Below, one piece after another: positions 38,301-50,020 of a DNA stretch of 64,000 nucleotides (positions are counted from its first letter, which is position 1; each line of letters starts with the position of its first letter). This DNA is from Callaeas wilsoni (lineage: Eukaryota; Chordata; Aves; Passeriformes; Callaeidae), in assembly GCA_013398955.1 (NCBI GenBank), contig VWPU01009501.1, positions 581,501 through 645,500 on the forward strand. Reading direction: 5' to 3'. The notes under the pieces were generated by a model that was not told the DNA's origin, ran no database searches, and saw nothing but the letters and a program-made list of their open reading frames with translations. The position numbers and the translations under genes are program-made.

Positions 38301-41165
38301 GTCACCAAACTGAGCTTCACCAAAGAGGGTCTCACTCCTGGACAGTTGAACCCTGGGTTGTCAGCTGCAAAATGGAGCAGCCAGGCTTTGGACAGTGCCC
38401 ATGTTTGTTCCAGTCCTGATGTGAGTTTACTGAGCTTCAGGGAACTTATACTGCTGAAAGTTATTAACACAAATACTGCATATTTGCCTACGCCCTCTGT
38501 TATAGAGATAAGATTTTTGGAGGTTACTGAGTGGGTACTTTTTTATATCTACCGTGCTTCTGCTGTAGAGAAAACTAAAAATTTACCCACTGTGTTAAAC
38601 TATAATATGATCTATGTCTACCTGCAGAAATGAAAATGTTGTATGAATCCCATGAAAACTGTTAGCCTGTTAGAAGCAGGTGTCCTCAATTCTAATCTGT
38701 AATAGTGAACAAGGTAGACAGAAAGTTCACATGCAGTACAGAGCTTACATCTCTATTAGATGTATTGATTCCGTGTATAAACAATGGGTTACACCATGCA
38801 CTTGTTTTTCATTTCTGCAGTGCAGCAGAAGTTAATTTGAATTTAGCAGAAAAACAGGAAACAAAAGTATGCTGGTTCAGTGAATCACTTGAAGGATATA
38901 AATATATTCTTTAAAAAGTACATATGGTTTTCAGATGACAGAAATGTCCAGGAAAAAGACTTACTGGTGTAAGTGAGACAGCACCAGCTGCATCAGAGCC
39001 CTGTAGCTAGAAAGTAACATTTGGATCAGCATAATTTATAAAGAAAAAAATGACTTGAACATTAGACAGATTTTCTGGTTCTGTAAACAGGGATATAGAG
39101 CAATACTGAAATCAGAAATGTATGTGCTTTAGTTTGTCCTGGAATACAATATCATGCATAGGAATGGATTCTGAAATTAGGATTACTATAATTACAGAAT
39201 GTTTGTCTCACATAATGTACACTGTGCTTTGTATCTCTTCTTCCGTTGCTACTAAACTCAACTGGAATTTTTGGAGAATGTCTTTCTGAAGGTGAGGCAT
39301 TGACTGCCATTGAGGGTTTATTTCTTATGGCTCACTTCTACAGAAATAATTTGCCCAAACAGAATCAAAGTATAGTTTGGGATTCAAATATTTTGTCTTC
39401 TTAAACTGGAACAGAACAGAAATATTAAAGTGTAATAATTTGAGAGAATTCTACAGAGGTGGGACAGCTCTGCAGAGCTCTATAGCCCCACTGTGCAGGG
39501 GCACCCATGCCAACAGCACACAGGCGAGAGCAGCCAAGCACAAATCAAGCACTCATGAGCAATGACTGGGTATTATCTTGCATGAGAAGATGCAGTATTT
39601 GAGAGAAAAAGAAAAAGATTTGGGAGCTCAGAAGGATCTATGCCCCCAGTGCCTGAGAGACCCAATCCAACTGTTGGGCACGTGAAGACGAAACAGCCGA
39701 GACGCGGAGGTTACCTGCGTGCATTCCTGCAGCACATGGCACCCTTGGAAGGCTGCTTTCTGTTAGACTCGGCACTGCAGGAAGACCAGTAGGAAAATAA
39801 AAGAGGTTTTCAGGACAGGTACAAAGTTTGTTTGAAGATTGGATAATTTGCTTAGCAATCCCATTCTGTTTTACTAAAGGAGCAACAAGATGCAGTTGCT
39901 GGAAGTCAAAGTCAAGCAAACCCAGGTTAGAAACATGATTATCAATTGACATAACTTCTCCAGAGACACAGTCATTCATCTGATGCATGAAAGCTTGAAA
40001 TAGCATTTAGATTCACTCCACCTACCACCTCAGTAACTCAAGTGCCTATTTCAGGAGTTTTATAGTAAGTACAAAAGAATAACTGTCTTCAAGGGACTAT
40101 TGAAATTTTAGAAAGCCTGAATCACTGAAGGTTTTTCTTAATTTATCATGAATTCCTAAATTGGGAAAACCTCAGATTTTTAAAATTCAGTGAGATAAAT
40201 CAGGGTTTCACTCTCACAAGTTAACTTGCACAACTAGCTGAATACAGTAAAGAAAAAAATAAAGCTGGAAATCAGGAAGCAAATGAGTATGAAGAAAAAT
40301 CAGACAAAAAAAGAGAAGAAATATATTTTTTGAAAGCTCGCAGATATCACCACCCTATAAAAACCTGTCTCAGGGAAAATGATACTGATTACTCTTGGGT
40401 ATCAGTGGACTCTGGAATGGAAAGCTATTCAAGGGGTGCAATACATGGATACAGTTCAACGGCTACAATATATAGGCAAATAGGTAACCTGAAATGCATT
40501 ACTTAATAAAAACCTGTAGAAACTATTACTTTTCTGCAGATATGTGAAAAACAATTTTTGCTATCTTTGCACTAAAGATGACCTATAAGATGCCAATTGT
40601 TTTCAATGTGTGTGAGTAATAATGGAGTAAGGACTGCTCATTTTAAATGAGGTTGTCAAAATAAGTTCCTGAGCAAGTTAAAAGATCAGATCATTGAGAG
40701 AATCCAGGATCTGTGGCATCAAATACAGCCTGGACACCAAGACATATCAGAGAATACGGAATGCAAGCAATGAAAATGTAGACTTGCAAAATTGATGCTG
40801 AGTTCCTACACAGTAACAAAGTTGATATCTATTAAGGTAGAAGCAAAATGGAAGTAGGATCTACTTAGAACGCATTCACAGTTATTCTGCACATCAGTCT
40901 CTTTAGCACAAATTTAAAAACTGAAACCTAACAATTTCTCCAGCACTGATATTCTGTCACTGAAGAGGTAGTCTGTCAAAAGCAAAATGAAGCTCTGTTC
41001 TCACCACCTGTAGGAAGGAAAGGGAATTAAGTAGAGAACCAAATCAAATGGACATGAAAATCAATTAAGATATCAGAAGTCTAAAAGAAGTATCGAAAAT
41101 ACACGTACTGCACTGCATAGGCAAAGGAAAAATATAGACAGAAGGGAGATCCCAATTTTACAGTG
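35323..41165. other. Unique AT-rich region, no supported gene
   Basis: About 5.8 kb. It contains an AC-rich microsatellite (37403-37442). The longest frame is 122 codons on the minus strand (39638-40006), in a slightly GC-richer patch; it starts MLFQAFMHQMNDCVSGEV and I recognise no family, so I do not call it a gene. No LTR or CR1 is seen. Confidence 0.5.
37403..37442. repeat. AC-rich microsatellite
   Basis: Interrupted (AC)n with GTACAC and ACAGAC units over 40 bases. Confidence 0.85.
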
Positions 41166-41733
41166 CTGGAATATATTAATACACCGGCACGCTGACCAGG
41201 CTGGGGGGGCCGCAGCTTGGTCTGGAATGTCCAACACAAAGGTAGAACACCCCGTGGCACCTCGGTGCCTCGCTTGCCAGCCTCCCAGCCCGTGCGGTGG
41301 AGGGCACGAAACCTAGCATGACTGGGGCTTGTAGACAGCCCAGGCGTGGCCAGAAACAAATGAGCAGAGGAGGCCCTTCGACCGATGTTCCAAGGGTTTA
41401 TTGGAGAAGCTCCCTCGAAGGGGACCGGATGCGAAGAGGAGAAGACAAGAGACTGAGGGGCTTTTTAAAGGGATACAGGGAAGCGGGCAGGGATGGCGTA
41501 GGTCCCTACCTATTGGCACAGGCGAGAGGTGGGACAGGTCAGGATACCTTTCATTAGGGGATACAAAGGGTGTCTGTCAACTGTAGACCGAACCGCCCCT
41601 CAGGAGTCCTAGGAATGCAAAGGCAGAAGGCATCTTCACAGAAAGAGGTTTTTACTCTTTGGTACCAGCCCACCAAACCTCTTTTTCTGGGCTCTGTGGC
41701 CCCCTGGTTGGTTCATTCACCACAATACTGGAA
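41166..41733 (-). mobile_element. Solo LTR, family A copy 2
   Basis: The LTR proper is 41172-41727 (556 bp), minus strand. CTGGAA (TTCCAG on the element strand) is repeated exactly at 41166-41171 and 41728-41733. Its first two bases are TA where the other two copies have TG, a single change. It ends TTAATATA like its siblings. AATAAA is kept at 41397-41402 (minus) and a TTTAAA box lies near 41463-41469. Open frames of 61 to 92 codons across it are artefacts. No viral coding sequence flanks it. Confidence 0.93.
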
Positions 41734-42095
41734 GATGAAATAATTCTTCTGAGAGAGATAAAGCATGCTGTAAACCCCTGGTCATTTCACTTATGTAAGT
41801 CCTTGAAAATAAGCAGCTTTCAAAAGGTATTGGTCTAGCTGTGGAGGTGACAAGAATGGTGGATAGCAATGCTGAGTCACAGACTTGTGTATTTCACCAT
41901 TTCATCTCTAGTTTTAAAGACAGACTCACCTTACCTGAAAAGTTATTATGAGGTTTTGCACTACTAAGCATATAAATATTTGCACAACTCTGAAGAGGAT
42001 AACATGTACATAAATTCAAATACAAAATGGATAAAACTAACTGGTGTATAATTGATATTTCTATCAGTGTAATTACCTTAGTAGAATTTGCTGTG
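41734..42095. other. Short unique spacer between two LTRs
   Basis: About 360 bases of AT-rich sequence with nothing recognised in it. Confidence 0.55.
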
Positions 42096-43165
42096 TGTGA
42101 TGGGTTGAACCTGACGGGATGCCAGATGCCCACAAAAGCCACTCTATCACTCCTCATCTTGACAGAAGACAAAGATAAAAAAAGACTTTTGGGTTAAGAC
42201 AAGGACAGGGAGAGTTCATTCAGTAGTTGCCATCCTCAGCAGAACAGACTTGACTTGGGGGGAAAAAAAAGGGTAGGATAATGAAGAAAAACCCCAAATC
42301 TTAAAAACGTGTTATCTCACTCCCTCCCTTGTTCCTGGGCCTAATTTTACTCCTGATTTTTTTCTACTACCTTCTCCTCCCCCGTGGTGCAGGGGGATAG
42401 GGAGTGGGGGGCTACAGACAGTTCATCACATGTTGTTTCTGCAGCTCCTTTCCCCTCCGGGGGAGGACTCTTTACACTGCTCCAGCGTGGGGTCCCTCTC
42501 ACGGGAGACAGTCCTCCACAAACTTCTCCAGTGTGAGTCCTTCCCACAGGTTGCTGTTCTGCTGCTACTCCAGTGTGGGTCCCTTCCACAGGGTGCAGTC
42601 CTTCAGGAAAAGACTGCTGCAGTGTTGGTCCCTCATAGGATCACAAGTCCTGCCAGCAAACCTGTTCCAGTGTGGGCTCCTCTTTTTAAAGTTCCACAGA
42701 CCTTGCCAGAAGCCTGCTGCAGATTGAGCTTCTGCTAGGGTGACATCCTCCTCTGGGCATCCATCTGCTCCACTGTGGACTTCTATGGGCTACATGGACT
42801 GGGGGACAGCCTGCCTCACCACTGTCCTCACCAGAGCGTACGGGGAATCTCTGCTCCGGTACCTGGAGCACCTCTTCCCTGTACTTTTTCAGTGACCTTG
42901 GTGTCTGCAGAGCTTTCTCTCACGTAGTCTCACTCCTCACTGGCTGCAGTTGCATGCACAGGTGGGTTTTTTCACCTTTTTGAGTACATTACTCCAGAGA
43001 CACTATCACCGTTGATGACGGACCTAGCCTTGGCCAGTGGCACATCCGTCTTGGAATTGGCTGGCGTTGGATCTATTGGATATGGGGAAAGCTTCCAGCA
43101 GCTTCTCTCAGAAGACAACCCTGTAATCACCAGCTACCAAAACCTTGCCACACAAACACAGTACA
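42096..43165 (-). mobile_element. Long avian ERVL-like LTR with internal tandem array
   Basis: A ~1.07 kb LTR-like element. The plus strand runs from TGTGATGGGTTGAACC to ...AACACAGTACA, matching the termini of the shorter LTR at 11758-12326. By family resemblance it is read on the minus strand. The right half contains about seven diverged units of CTGCTCCAGYGTGGG type (42477 to ~42790), a known hallmark of an abundant avian LTR, followed by conserved segments such as CTTGGTGTCTGCAGAG and GCCTTGGCCAGTGGC. Unlike most LTRs here it has no clear target duplication: CTGTG lies before it and GTAAA after. The frames 42347-42871 (60 to 107 codons) are artefacts of the array. Confidence 0.85.
42477..42790. 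repeat. Tandem array, ~42-52 bp period, inside the LTR
   Basis: Units begin near 42477, 42523, 42565, 42614, 42662, 42714 and 42765, giving spacings of 46, 42, 49, 48, 52 and 51 bases. Each opens with a CTGCTCCAGTGTGGGTCC-like core and continues with a CACAGG-type middle. The units are well diverged from one another, so the array is old and belongs to the LTR consensus rather than being a fresh expansion. Confidence 0.82.
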
Positions 43166-46100
43166 GTAAATAAGAACCCGATACTACATACCCTCAAAAG
43201 TTACACTGTGCAGCTTTAGCTGATACCACATTTCAGAGTGTATTACATTGTATGTACACTACTGCAAAGAGCTCAGTGGCAGCCTGAACTGCCCACGTGA
43301 CTGACTTTTCTCCCCATTTGTTCTCACAGCAGTTTTAGGGGCTGTTACAGCGTCAGATTCTTCTTCTTATACCAAGTAAGAAATAATTAGACTTGCAAAG
43401 CCATAAAGACAAATTTTGACTTGTCATGGCAAACCTACACAATCTCAGGCAGAGTTCTTACAATGTGTTCACTTGTGATGCACATCTGCAGATTCAGGGA
43501 GCTGCCTCTACAGTCACAGGAGAATGTTTGATTGTATGGTACAGCTCCTTTACTGCTACCTATACTGACCTGGCAAACACTTGGGATGCAGCTCTGAATT
43601 TGGGGAAACTTCATTGTCTTGATCTGTGATTGCCTTAGTTTCTCACACTGCCAGTATGATGCAGGGTACTGGTAATCACAATGCACTTCCCTAATGCACT
43701 GTAGGACTCACAATGAAATTTTGTGTCAATTTATACTGAATGCAAAAATACTGACCTTTTGGAAAATCCATTCTAAAAAGTTCTCCTGGTTTTATGATTT
43801 AGCGGATAATATACATGAGAGTCTAACTCCTAGAAACTGTTCCTTGTGATTTCTTCTTTTTCCTGGTGTTGCTTGTTTAAGATTTGTACTTAATGTTAGT
43901 TTGCTCAGATCGCTGCAAATCTGCCACTGGTATTGTGTATCAGTCACTTAAATGCCTCCAATTTCTCCATAGATGGTAGGTTTTCATTTGCCAGCAAAAT
44001 TTCAAACAGGATTTTTTCTAAATTGCAGCTTCAGAAAGATGCTGTGTCATGCAAAAAACGTTGAACGCTATATTGATAAGAATAAAATTTAGTTTTAGAG
44101 GAGAGCAAAGAAAAATTTACACTGTCTACATATTGCGGTGTTAATATGTGTATTCTCTCTGAGCACATTTTCATTAACACATGAAAAAATACAACAAATA
44201 TACACATTATCGTAAATGTTAATTACTTCTGGCATAGTAGTACCAAGGTGCCACACGTGAAGTGTCCTAAGTGCTTATTAAACAAAAGCTAGGTTTTCAC
44301 AGACCTACCTTTTGAAATAATTTGCTAGACAAGCACACTTGTAACCGTGGAAGAGAGTGTCCCTACATCTTAAAACCCTACAAATGATTCAAGGTTAAAG
44401 ACCCTTTCTGGGTGAGCTTGAACTCATACATGGGGTCAGAGGCAGAAATTCTCACCTGCAAGAAGGTTAGGTGAAATTTCTTTTAAACTACCTGTAACTA
44501 ACTGAGCCTATGAATGCTCCTCAGTGTTATATATCAGCTAATGTACTATTTTTTTTCTCATCTTCTGTGCATGAGTTAAGATGGTGGAGTGGGAAAACTT
44601 TTTTATCCCGGGAAGCTTGAGGATCTCCCCATGCTCCCTGTAGACTCCTCCAGCAAGGCTCATCCCAAGACATGCCTTGGCAGCTGGGACTGTCCCTTCA
44701 AAACAGACAGAAAGCCCTAATTCATCTAAATTTAGAAACTAACCAAGTGCCATCTCGTATGGTATTGATTTCCATGTAGTCAATGGGCACTCTGTCTTTG
44801 AGATGTGGCTCAGAAACTCAGGTGGAGAGAGGAGTGAGGAGCTCTGTAGGGAGAGAGGAAGCACATACATGCCCCTGCCCTCCCTGAGCTCTGTCATTCA
44901 CCTGCACCAAATGTCTTCTCCTGCTTCCCCCAGCAGCTGAGGAGTTCAGCAAGGATCAAAATGAAATGTGTGTGCGGGTTATTCCTTATATATATCAAAA
45001 AAGAATTTTTCACCCTCTTAAAAATTACTGTATCCATCCTCACAGTGAAAGAATTGCTTTGAGAATTAAAAATCCAGTTAGCTAAGGACAGAGAAATGAT
45101 ACCAATCATAGATGTGGCCGGATGAGAAGCAATGGCAGTACAAGGTGATGTTCAGCAGCCTGGTAAAGAAATCCTCCAGTTAGCTTGTGCTTGTAGTTAA
45201 ATAATTTGGAGTAGTTATAATCTTAAGGATGGTTAAATAATTAGCAAGCCTGTAAAATCAGAATGTTAAATATGATATTATTTTATGAAATGCTGTACCA
45301 TATGGCTCTGAGTATGTGGAATCAGATTTGCAGTGCATATACACATACAGAACACAGACATGAGCGTAATACTCAACATGCATATGGAGTGCTTCCCAGT
45401 CAGATGTCTCCACTAGACTTCATTAATTTAAGAAGATCTTGCTGAAATTATACCATGTTCATCAGGTTAGAAAGAGAAAAATAAACATTCATGATTGCTT
45501 GATTATTTGAGTGTAGGGTGTCAGTTTGCTGATACAGACTTTCAGTCATAACAATTAATCTTCCAGGAAAAATTTCCTTTTACTTATTTAAGAAGTTTAT
45601 AATTTGGGTTTGAAAAATAAGTAACTTCATGCTTCAGGTATAACAATATATTGAGATTTCTTATCCTCTCCTCACATAGGGAAATGAGTTATTATCAGAC
45701 CTGGTGCACCCAATATACACTCAAAGTCTACTTCTGCCAAGTTGTAAGGAGAACTTCTCTGCTATCATTAGGTTTTGACTTTAAAACTTAGAATTGATTC
45801 ATTCCTGCTGAAGATGACTGACAATGTTAGAATGGATGGCAAATGTCTCACAAGAAATAATTTTTATGCAAACCTCATCATTAGTTTACCTAGTTACCAC
45901 ATTTTTGATATGACACCACAGGAAACTGATATGAAAAGTAAAGCCATAGCCTTTGTCTGTGTACTGACAGCAATTTACCTAACCAAAATTATTAATAGCA
46001 TTTTAGCATCTGGAATAAGAAACTTTAAAGCCAGACTAGATGTATTTTCCATTCTTAGTGATTATCATAAAATATTTTTATACAGAAAAGAAAAACAGCC

Positions 46101-49098
46101 ATTTGTACAACAAAAAAGTAAATCCACACTTCTTCAAGTACATTTTCCCTTTGCCACTGATTTTGTCTGAATCATTTCCTTAAAAATTTCAAATATAATT
46201 TTCCTTTCAAGTTGTCAAAAATAATATGCATAAGAATAAACTGGTGTCAGCAATGCACAATCAACCTAGTAGCTGATAACTGTGGCATCACATAATTGTA
46301 TCACTTGCTGTGAATAAAAGTTATTTAGGCAATGTCACCCTTCTTGATGCTGAAAGTGATGAAGAAAAATCCAAAACAAAGCTCTTCATTTGTTCCTGTG
46401 TTTATATGTATCTATATATGCGTGTGCAGTATGTATATAAATATATATAACTTGTTGCATGGATGAGGAAGTGTAAGACATTCGCTCTGCTTCCAAATTT
46501 AAAGAACATTTTACGAAACAAAGGTCTGAGGAATAAAATAATTGTGGTATGTGTGAATACTCTGGTACAGGGCATTGGATCCAGCATCGCTGGCAGATTG
46601 GTGCAAGCAGAAACAAACAAGCAGTTGGTTATGCTGACAATCTTTCTCTAATGTGACTACTTTGTCTGCCTGTTTGCATTTGGCTGTGTGGTGCTCAGAT
46701 CACAGCAGTGACAATCAGGACTATGTGTCCTCTGTAAGCACAAGAAAAAGTCTTAATTTCATGTTAACTTAATCGTGTATTTAACATACTGGTTTGCATA
46801 ACATTTCTTAAAAAAAAAGTCTCTAAAGTTACTAGGTTGTTACATGAAAAGCCAGTTCCTGCCTTTTTTCAGCTTTCATGAAACTTGGCAAGTGACATGT
46901 CAAGGTGACTTTGTGGGATTTTCCCTCACCATAACTATGTGGTATAAAACACCAATCAAGTTGCTAATATGTTGGATCTGTCATCACCAACTATAAACCC
47001 AGAATTCAAACCCACTGTCAGCAATAAGAAAGGTAACACAGCCACTGTGTGACTGCAGAATTTGTAACCTCTGTGTGTTCTTGTATACCACAAGGAATCT
47101 GCTAGAAAGGTGTTATTGCTACTTTCTCTTTTTCCTTTTTTTTAGAATATCTTCAAGGATTATGTATTAAAATAGTAACTTATATGGACAATCTTGTTTG
47201 AGATAATTCCTATACTAAAAGAAGGGATAGCTATTCTACCAGTTCCATATACTGCGTATTTATTGGGGTAAGGTCTATTTAGTTGACAAATGTTTGTATA
47301 AATTTTCCTGAGCAAAACAAGTAATTCTGGCTTTTACAGAGTCTGATGCAACTTACTTTGAAGGGGAGCAGGCTATGATGGAAGACCTAATTCATCTCAG
47401 TCTCCATAATGCCACAGATCTGGAGACAAGCTTAGGAGCAGCATCAAATATGAACCTAAAGAGACAAATTACATTAGTAAAGGCACCATGGGCTCAGTAC
47501 CTGCAAAGCTTCTTCACTACTACAAAAAAAAGAAAGAGAACAAAAGTTAAGGAGCCAAGGAAGATTCTATTACACTGGATACACTAAATATTCAAAGCCT
47601 CATTTTATCTGTGAGAAAGCTGTAAGACAAGTTTTCAATTGTTCTACCTGATCCTTTCCTTAGATGTTTTTGGCAAGTTGTCTTTGGACTGCCGGCTCAG
47701 TGTTTTTAAACAACGCTTCTCATGGAGCCTTTTGGCCAGAACCACTTTTGGTCATTTTCAAATAATTTTTGAAAATCCTTTGCTGGTTTTGGAGCTTAGA
47801 GCTTACTTTTCCTCTGTTCAGGGTAGATGGTGAAGTATTAACTTCCAAGGTTAATGTATCTACTGAACAAAGGTTTTCAACCTGAAATACCATCCTAGGG
47901 CATTCAAGTCATGCATTCCTTTCAGGACAGCAGAACATTCGCTCTACCTCCTCCCCTTTCTCTCCTCATACTAAGTGTTGGACTCTAGCTGTTTTCTTCA
48001 GATGACAATACAGTTCTGTCTATATTACTGAGAAATCTTGATCTGCTTTTGGATTGTATTTGTCAAGTCAGAAGGCCTTACAAAATCTTTGACTAGCCAT
48101 TGTGAGCCGTGGGCATGGATCCAGAAATGTTCCAAGCTTTACTGGCTTTAGCACAAAGCTACAGGTGAAAAATGCAGTAAAATTCTGACGTGTTTTTCAG
48201 CCTTTTATGATGTCAATTGGCAAGTGCCCCAGTAAATAGTCAAAGCTATGCAAGACCATAAGATGGGCCAGATTTTCCAAGCTATTGAGACCACTTTGGG
48301 CTATTTATGCTGTATAAAGTGAATTTGCAGAACACTATGATGCATAAATTTAAAATTCAAAACCATGATGTTATTTGAGTACTGTGAATTGTGAACAAGA
48401 TATTGCATTAGATAAACCAGTGGCCTAATCAAGCCTGGGAGCTTTTTTGTCAGTTTTTGTTGATTCAAGAAATCTAGCATACAGAAAAATAACTCTCTCT
48501 TTGCCTTGGTAGATCTTGGAAATGTGTATTTATTATTCCCCTAAATCCATAGCTGGAAGAGAATTAATAGCTAGGATATGACTAAAGTGATCTGTACAGC
48601 ATAGCAGGGAGGTGAGGTTTTAGGGATAAAAAATAAAAGCCGCCTGTTAGTGTTAGAAAAACATTGAAACCCTTTACTGATATCACAGAAGTCATTAAAC
48701 TAGGCATTTTACAAGTATTTGTACTTTTTTTTCCTCATAATAATGCCAAATAGCACAGGTTATATCACTGGCTTTGCTGAGAGTTCAACATCTTCTATGT
48801 TCCCACTAATGACTGTGGTAAAAAGTCACGCTTCAGGGTGTAAATTAATCACCAACATTTAGAGACTGAGAGAGAATCAATAAAAAACTTGTAGTACTGC
48901 CTACCTTAACAAATTTCTTTCTAAATACACTTCAGCTGTTTTGGCTGGTTATTATGAAAGTTTTTATTTAAAACTTGCAGCTTCTGTTTACCCCAGACCT
49001 TGCCAGTGTCCTGAGTGCATTCTCCTCCCAGAGATGCAGCTGGAGGGTGGAGGTGTGGGTCCTGAGCCCAAGGCCAGCTCCCTTGCTGGCAGCAGAGG
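43166..49098. other. Unique region, no supported gene
   Basis: Almost 6 kb of mainly AT-rich sequence. The longest frame is 131 codons (45775-46170, plus), in AT-rich DNA where that length is expected about once or twice by chance. A TA-rich run lies at 46404-46450. The last ~110 bases turn GC-rich and belong to the block described at 48985-50020. Confidence 0.5.
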
Positions 49099-50020
49099 CT
49101 TGGATATATTAGTACGCCGGCGCGCTGGCTGGGTCAGGAGAGCTGCAGCTTGTCCAGAGGTGCCCAACGCGAGAGGAGGACACTCTGTGGCACTTGTGTG
49201 CCTCGCTAGCCAGCTTCCTCGCCCGTGCGGTGGAAGGCACGGAGCGAAGCGCGCCCGGGGCTTATGGATTGCCCAAGCGTAGCCAGAGATCAATGAGCGA
49301 GGCGGCTTCTTCGGCCGGTATTCCAAGGGTTTGTTGTAGAAACTCCCTCGAAGGGGACCGGAAACGAAGAGAGCGAGGTTGTAGCCCAAGTGGACTTTAA
49401 AGGGGTACAGAAAAGGAGGCGAGGATGACATAGCAGTGACCTATAAGGAAGAAGGGAAGGGTGGGACAGGTCTGGTTACCTTTCCTTAGGAGATACAAGG
49501 GGTGTCTGTCCACTGTCAATCAGACAGACCGAGCCTACATCAGGTCACAGGAATTCAATGGGACAAGCCATCCTCACAGAGGGGGATTTAACCTTTGGAG
49601 CCAGCCCACCAAACCTCTTTATCTGGGCTATGTGGCCCCCTGAGTGTTCCTGTGGTTGCTTCAGTCACCACAACACTTGGAGTAGCTTCTTGCTCCTATT
49701 CTGATCCAGCCCCGCTGCCATGGTGCCGTCTGAGCCCTGCAGGCTGGCTGGGCGATCGCTGGGCTGGTCACTGTCTCCAGCCCCGGTCCAACCCTGACGT
49801 GCTGCTCAGCACCCCGGCCCCGGCAGGCTGAGGTCTGGGCCCCTGCCAGCCCTGCTGCCTCTCTGCACTCCCTCCTGGGTGACCTGGAGCAGCAGCCAGC
49901 CCTCGCAGCACCCTGGTGGTACTGGCTGCCTCCTCGGACCTGAAGAAGGTGACGGTGCTATAGAAAGCCTCCGTGTAAGCTAATGGAAGGCAGGAGCTCC
50001 GTTACCTTCCTGGAATGCAT
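48985..50020. other. GC-rich block interrupted by a family A LTR
   Basis: Removing the LTR and one duplication leaves about 460 bp (48985-49104 and 49682-50020) that is far richer in G, C and CpG than anything nearby, with CCCGGCC, GCGATCGC and repeated CAGCCC/CCTGCC motifs. The block therefore existed before the LTR landed in it. It could be a small CpG island, an old GC-rich repeat, or an untranslated exon. No reading frame of interest spans it. Confidence 0.5.
49099..49681 (-). mobile_element. Solo LTR, family A copy 3
   Basis: The LTR proper is 49105-49675 (571 bp), minus strand, TGTTGTGGTGA...CTAATATA. CTTGGA (TCCAAG on the element strand) is repeated exactly at 49099-49104 and 49676-49681. 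It is collinear with the copies at 1263 and 41172. The polyadenylation hexamer has become AACAAA, so the copy is probably not a functional terminator. The frames of 60 to 147 codons overlapping it (for example 48988-49431 minus) are artefacts. The different duplications of the three copies exclude their being the two ends of one provirus. Confidence 0.93.

Noticed and set aside
39638..40006. 122-codon minus-strand frame
   Set aside because: It has a somewhat protein-like composition but no recognisable motif, splice partner or neighbouring gene signal.
42347..42871. Overlapping 60- to 107-codon frames
   Set aside because: They arise from the GC-rich tandem array in the LTR, on both strands and in several frames.
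45775..46170. 131-codon open frame
   Set aside because: By a rough estimate of stop frequency in this AT-rich DNA, one or two frames of this size are expected by chance. No family resemblance.
41172..49675. Two same-strand family A LTRs 7.4 kb apart as the ends of one provirus
   Set aside because: Each has its own different perfect 6-bp duplication, and the sequence between them is host-like with another LTR and no gag, pol or env remnant.
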